The position numbers and the translations under genes were made by a program. Of a stretch of DNA of 16,395 nt, positions 13,556 to 16,395 are shown piece after piece (position 1 is the stretch's first letter; every line of letters begins with the position of its first letter). This DNA is from an uncultured Bacillota bacterium (GTDB taxonomy: Bacteria > Bacillota > Clostridia > Lachnospirales > Lachnospiraceae): contig CATWQE010000059.1 in the NCBI GenBank assembly GCA_958352855.1, positions 1-16,395 on the forward strand, in the 5' to 3' direction. The notes beneath the pieces were generated by a model that ran no database searches, was not told the origin of the DNA, and was given only the letters and a program-made list of their open reading frames with translations.

Positions 13556-14744
13556 ATTAATTATTACCCCCATGGTTTATCACCAGAAAGCAGTGTTGGT
13601 ATCTGCTCTGGCAGAACAGGGAAGAATCTGCCAGCTTCATATCTTTCATGAGGAAGAAAAAGGGATTCTGGGAAATATCTATATTGGAAAAGTACAGAAC
13701 ATTGTGAAAAATATTCACGCTGCTTTTATTGAAATTGCAGATGGGATTTCCTGTTATTATTCCATGGATGAAAAATCAGAAATTTTCTTCACAAATCCGA
13801 AAAAAGATAAAACCATGAAAATCGGAGATGAAGTTCTGGTACAGGTTTCCAAGGAAGGAATTAAGACAAAGCTTCCCTGTGTCAGCGGAAATCTGAATTT
13901 TACCGGACGCTATCTGGTGCTTACCTCTCAGAGAAAAGAGCTGGGATTTTCCGGAAAGTTAAAGAAAGAGGAAAAGAAACGAATCCGGGAAATTTTAGAA
14001 GAGCATTTTCCCAAACAGGCAGGGGTTATTGTTCGGACAAACTGCCAAGATGCAGATGCTGCTGAGATTTTAAAAGAACTGGAGCAGTTGCAGATGCAGT
14101 ATGAGGATGTATTGAAAAGGGCTTCCACCAGAGTCTGCTTTTCCCTGTTAAAAGAAAATATTCCTGATTATATGCAGGTACTTCAAAATACCTATACGCA
14201 GAGTCTGGAAGAAATCATAACGGATGATAAGGCTGTATTTCAGCAAATCAAAAGCTATCTTCAATGTTATGAAACCCAAGAAGTTCCGGTACGTTTTTAT
14301 GAGGATTCCCTGCTTCCTCTTGCAAAGCTTTATTCTCTGGAAACTGCTATTTCAGAGGCAGCGCAGGAGCGTGTATGGCTAAAATCCGGCGGTTTTCTGG
14401 TGATTCAGCAGACAGAGGCTTTTGTCTGCATTGATGTGAATACCGGAAAGTTTTCCGGAAAAAAAGAAATCCAGGAAACCTTCCGGAAGATTAATCTGGA
14501 GGCAGCCAGAGAAATTGCCTGGCAACTTCGGCTTCGGAATCTTTCCGGTATTATTCTCATTGATTTTATTAACCTGGAAAAGGAAGAAGATAAAAAGGAA
14601 TTGCTTCAAACTCTTCAGATATATTTAAAACAAGATCCGGTAAAGGGAACTGTGGTGGATATGACTCCATTAAATATTGTGGAGGTTACCAGAAAAAAAG
14701 TGCGGAAGTCTTTACTGGAAGAGCTGAAGGCCCTGGAAAAATAG
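13539..14744 (+). CDS. ribonuclease E/G family protein, short form
   Basis: An endoribonuclease of the Rne/Rng family, 401 aa. An S1-like RNA-binding domain (about 43-110; GNIYIGKVQNIVKNIHAAFIEI) is followed by the RNase H-like and DNase I-like catalytic parts. The two metal-binding aspartates are present: Asp299 in CIDVNTGKFSG and Asp342 in GIILIDFINLEK, and the chain ends at VEVTRKKVRKSLLEEL. The CPxCxG Zn-link and the small domain of E. coli RNase E/G are absent; the protein stops where they would start. The start is uncertain: GTG 13539 (used here, 17-bp overlap with DUF2344) or TTG 13548, which has AGGTGA just upstream and gives MSKLIITP. Likely role: 5'-sensing decay or rRNA/mRNA processing. 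Confidence 0.87.
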   Translation: MKILSKLIITPMVYHQKAVLVSALAEQGRICQLHIFHEEEKGILGNIYIGKVQNIVKNIHAAFIEIADGISCYYSMDEKSEIFFTNPKKDKTMKIGDEVLVQVSKEGIKTKLPCVSGNLNFTGRYLVLTSQRKELGFSGKLKKEEKKRIREILEEHFPKQAGVIVRTNCQDADAAEILKELEQLQMQYEDVLKRASTRVCFSLLKENIPDYMQVLQNTYTQSLEEIITDDKAVFQQIKSYLQCYETQEVPVRFYEDSLLPLAKLYSLETAISEAAQERVWLKSGGFLVIQQTEAFVCIDVNTGKFSGKKEIQETFRKINLEAAREIAWQLRLRNLSGIILIDFINLEKEEDKKELLQTLQIYLKQDPVKGTVVDMTPLNIVEVTRKKVRKSLLEELKALEK

Positions 14745-14760
14745 GAGGTTATGGTAGTAT

Positions 14761-15249
14761 ATGAAAGAAAAATCACCTTTAACCACGTTATGTTATATTG
14801 AAAAGGATGAACAATATTTAATGCTTCACCGCGTATCCAAAGAAAATGATGTCAACAAAGATAAATGGATTGGCGTAGGCGGTCATTTTGAACAGGATGA
14901 AAGCCCGGAAGAATGTCTTTTGCGGGAGGTAAAGGAGGAAACCGGACTTACCCTTACTTCCTATCGTTTTCGCGGGATAGTCACCTTTTGCTTCTCAAAA
15001 GGTGACGGAAGCTTTTCTGAAACAGAATATATGTGTCTCTATACGGCAGATGAATTTCAGGGAACTTTGCGTCCCTGTGATGAAGGGGTTCTGGAATGGG
15101 TTGACAAAAAGGAACTTTTTAACCTGAATCTATGGGAGGGAGATAAGATTTTCTTCCGGCTTCTGGAAGAAGACAGACCTTTCTTTTCTTTAAAACTGAC
15201 CTATGTGGATGATGTTTTGAAAGAGGCGGTGTTAGATGGAAAAAAATAA
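14761..15249 (+). CDS. Nudix hydrolase (MutT/8-oxo-dGTP diphosphatase-like)
   Basis: A 162-aa phosphohydrolase. The Nudix box is complete at 41-63: Gly41, five residues, Glu47, seven residues, Arg55-Glu56-Val, Glu59-Glu60, Thr, Gly62, Leu. VNKDKWIGVGGHFE before it and FRGIVTFCFSKGD after it match the 8-oxo-dGTP diphosphatase group, which removes oxidised nucleotides from the pool. Other nucleoside diphosphate derivatives cannot be excluded. AGGAGG (14743-14748) lies 12 nt before the ATG and overlaps the RNase stop. It overlaps the CPBP gene by 14 bp. It is probably the fourth gene of the radical SAM operon. Confidence 0.9.
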   Translation: MKEKSPLTTLCYIEKDEQYLMLHRVSKENDVNKDKWIGVGGHFEQDESPEECLLREVKEETGLTLTSYRFRGIVTFCFSKGDGSFSETEYMCLYTADEFQGTLRPCDEGVLEWVDKKELFNLNLWEGDKIFFRLLEEDRPFFSLKLTYVDDVLKEAVLDGKK

Positions 15250-16180
15250 CTGCACGTTAAAACCCTGGCATGGAATTGTGATGTTTCTTGTGGTCATGGC
15301 ATCCTTTTATACCATTATTGCCTGGATGCAGGGAAAATGGGGCATGTACGGACTGGCGCTTACAGAGTTGTATCTGCTCCTGCTTAGTATTGCCGGAGCA
15401 AAGCTTTGCAGACAGCCCCTTAGTCTGGTATTTCCTGTAAAGAAACCAGAAGGCAAAAAGCTCCTGGCAGTGGCCCTTTTCTGGATTGCTTCTTATGCTC
15501 TGGTGATTCCCCTTACCATGCTTGTGGCTTATTTTTATCCGGAACAGATGTTTTCTGTGAGCGGAAACCTGAATGCATTTATTGCCAGTGTTCCTCCCCT
15601 TCTTGCTTTGGTAATCAGCAGTGTACTGCCGGCTGTGTGTGAAGAAGCAGTACACAGAGGCTTTATCTTAAAGAGTATGCAAGGCAGATGGAAAAACATC
15701 TGGGCTTTGACTATTCTCATGGGAATATTGTTTGGATTGTTTCATGGAAGTATATGGAGATTCCTTCCAACAGCACTTTTAGGCGGCGTGTTGTCGTATT
15801 TAATGATTCGTACAGAAAACATGATATATCCGGCGCTGTTTCATTTTATAAACAACAGTGTGCCATCCTTGCTGTCCGGCTTAATGTCAGGAGGAACGGA
15901 TACTGCCCAGACTGGAGCAGCCACAGAACAGCTTATAGAACAGGGGCTTCCCATTAGCTTTCTTGGCATTTATATTGCCATGGCATGTATCGTTCCGTTT
16001 GGTTTTTATACTGCTGACTATCTGCTGAGAAAAAGTGAGGAAAAGGAGAGGGCATATCTGTTCTCCAATAAAATGCTTGTTCTTTTGGTTGTGCTTACTA
16101 TTTTACCTGTTATGATAGGAATGATCTTGTTTCTCTATGGATTATTCTTTGAATCAGGGGCTTTTTCCAGATTTGGATAA
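15236..16180 (+). CDS. CPBP-family intramembrane metalloprotease
   Basis: A 314-aa integral membrane protein of the CPBP (Rce1-like, formerly Abi) family. Motif 1 is CEEAVHRGFI (135-144) with Glu136, Glu137 and Arg141; motif 2 is FGLFHG (166-171) with His170; motif 3 is LFHFINNS (201-208) with His203 and Asn207. About eight hydrophobic segments are visible. Members cut prenylated or peptide substrates in the membrane, and in Gram-positives they are linked to bacteriocin maturation or self-immunity; the substrate here is unknown. The ATG overlaps the Nudix gene (14 bp), with GAGG upstream as ribosome binding site. No clear terminator follows before the next promoter. Confidence 0.9.
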   Translation: MEKNNCTLKPWHGIVMFLVVMASFYTIIAWMQGKWGMYGLALTELYLLLLSIAGAKLCRQPLSLVFPVKKPEGKKLLAVALFWIASYALVIPLTMLVAYFYPEQMFSVSGNLNAFIASVPPLLALVISSVLPAVCEEAVHRGFILKSMQGRWKNIWALTILMGILFGLFHGSIWRFLPTALLGGVLSYLMIRTENMIYPALFHFINNSVPSLLSGLMSGGTDTAQTGAATEQLIEQGLPISFLGIYIAMACIVPFGFYTADYLLRKSEEKERAYLFSNKMLVLLVVLTILPVMIGMILFLYGLFFESGAFSRFG

Positions 16181-16208
16181 AAAACTCCAGAAAAATTCAT
16201 TTTATCTC

Positions 16209-16237
16209 TTGACGAATGGGATGATAGCTGTTAATAT
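16209..16237 (+). promoter_or_regulatory. promoter of the L21 ribosomal protein operon
   Basis: TTGACG (16209-16214), 17-bp spacer, TAATAT (16232-16237). The predicted start near 16244 begins the structured L21 leader. Confidence 0.75.
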
Positions 16238-16240
16238 ATT

Positions 16241-16318
16241 AGCGTATGCCGCACAAAGAGGTAGAAGTACCGAAATTTCGGTCACCGTATTTGGCGAGTA
16301 ATGATAATAGGAGGTGCC
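16241..16318 (+). ncRNA. ribosomal protein L21 leader (Rfam RF00559-like)
   Basis: The 5' UTR before rplU contains GCCGCACAAAGAGG, the self-complementary ACCGAAATTTCGGT (16269-16282), CACCGTATTTGGCGAGTAATG and the ribosome binding site AGGAGG (16309-16314). From memory this matches the Firmicutes L21 leader, an autoregulatory structure thought to bind L21. No covariance search was possible; the limits are approximate. Confidence 0.78.
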
Positions 16319-16320
16319 AT

Positions 16321-16395
16321 ATGTACGCAATTATTGCAACAGGTGGTAAACAGTACAAAGTAGCTGAAGGCGATATCATTAGAGTGGAAAAGCTT
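16321..16395 (+). CDS. rplU: 50S ribosomal protein L21, 5' end only
   Basis: The first 25 codons of L21, MYAIIATGGKQYKV then AEGDIIRVEKL, cut by the window end. The GGKQYKV motif is diagnostic. AGGAGG is 6 nt before the ATG. L21 binds 23S rRNA domain structures in the large subunit. In Firmicutes the next genes are normally prp (ysxB), rpmA and obg, which lie outside the window. Confidence 0.97.
   Translation, partial: MYAIIATGGKQYKVAEGDIIRVEKL

Noticed and set aside
1..16395. Prophage, integrative element, CRISPR array, toxin-antitoxin pair, tRNA or rRNA.
   Set aside because: No integrase, recombinase, transposase, structural phage gene, repeat-spacer array, cloverleaf or rRNA sequence was seen. 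The XRE/small-protein pair does not resemble a known toxin family.

Overview
The window looks like chromosomal DNA from a low-to-mid GC Gram-positive anaerobe, most likely a Lachnospiraceae-type Clostridium relative (Blautia or a near neighbour). This rests on recognising protein families by eye, on strong AGGAGG-type ribosome binding sites, on TTGACA/TATAAT promoters and on U-tract terminators. No database search was possible. All recognised genes but one lie on the plus strand. The exception is a 32-codon gene on the minus strand at 5693-5791.

Layout. (1) 1-2879: a promoter, an XRE regulator with a long helical C-terminal domain, and an ABC exporter (ATPase plus permease), joined stop-to-start and by a 4-bp overlap. 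(2) 2880-5621: a TetR-type regulator, then an oleate hydratase carrying an unusual N-terminal hydrophobic extension, closed by a strong terminator. A perfect 7-3-7 dyad between the two genes is a candidate operator. (3) 5622-5941: a divergent control region. Back-to-back near-consensus promoters drive a 32-aa small protein (minus) and a short XRE repressor (plus). (4) 5942-8207: the XRE repressor, an RsmH-family methyltransferase with a long N-terminal extension, and a DUF1624 (HGSNAT-like) membrane protein, closed by a terminator. (5) 8208-10255: a self-contained GntR(YtrA)-ATPase-permease cassette with a 21-bp palindrome over its promoter and its own terminator. (6) 10255-10921: a small alpha/beta hydrolase behind an extended -10 promoter. 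(7) 10918-16180: a tightly packed operon of a TIGR03960-type radical SAM protein, its DUF2344/TIGR03936 partner (TTG start), a short RNase E/G, a Nudix hydrolase and a CPBP intramembrane protease. (8) 16209-16395: promoter, L21-leader-like 5' UTR and the first 25 codons of rplU.

How the genes work together. Regions 1 and 5 are regulator plus two-gene ABC-2 exporter units, of the kind often linked to export of peptides, antibiotics or lipids. Region 2 appears to be fatty-acid-responsive: the TetR protein probably senses unsaturated fatty acid and controls its hydration and detoxification. Region 7 joins RNA metabolism (RNase E/G) to an uncharacterised radical SAM/DUF2344 pair just upstream of the L21 ribosomal operon. 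The radical SAM pair and the divergent small-protein/XRE unit are the best candidates for undescribed biology. I saw no tRNA, rRNA, CRISPR array, insertion sequence or phage structural gene.
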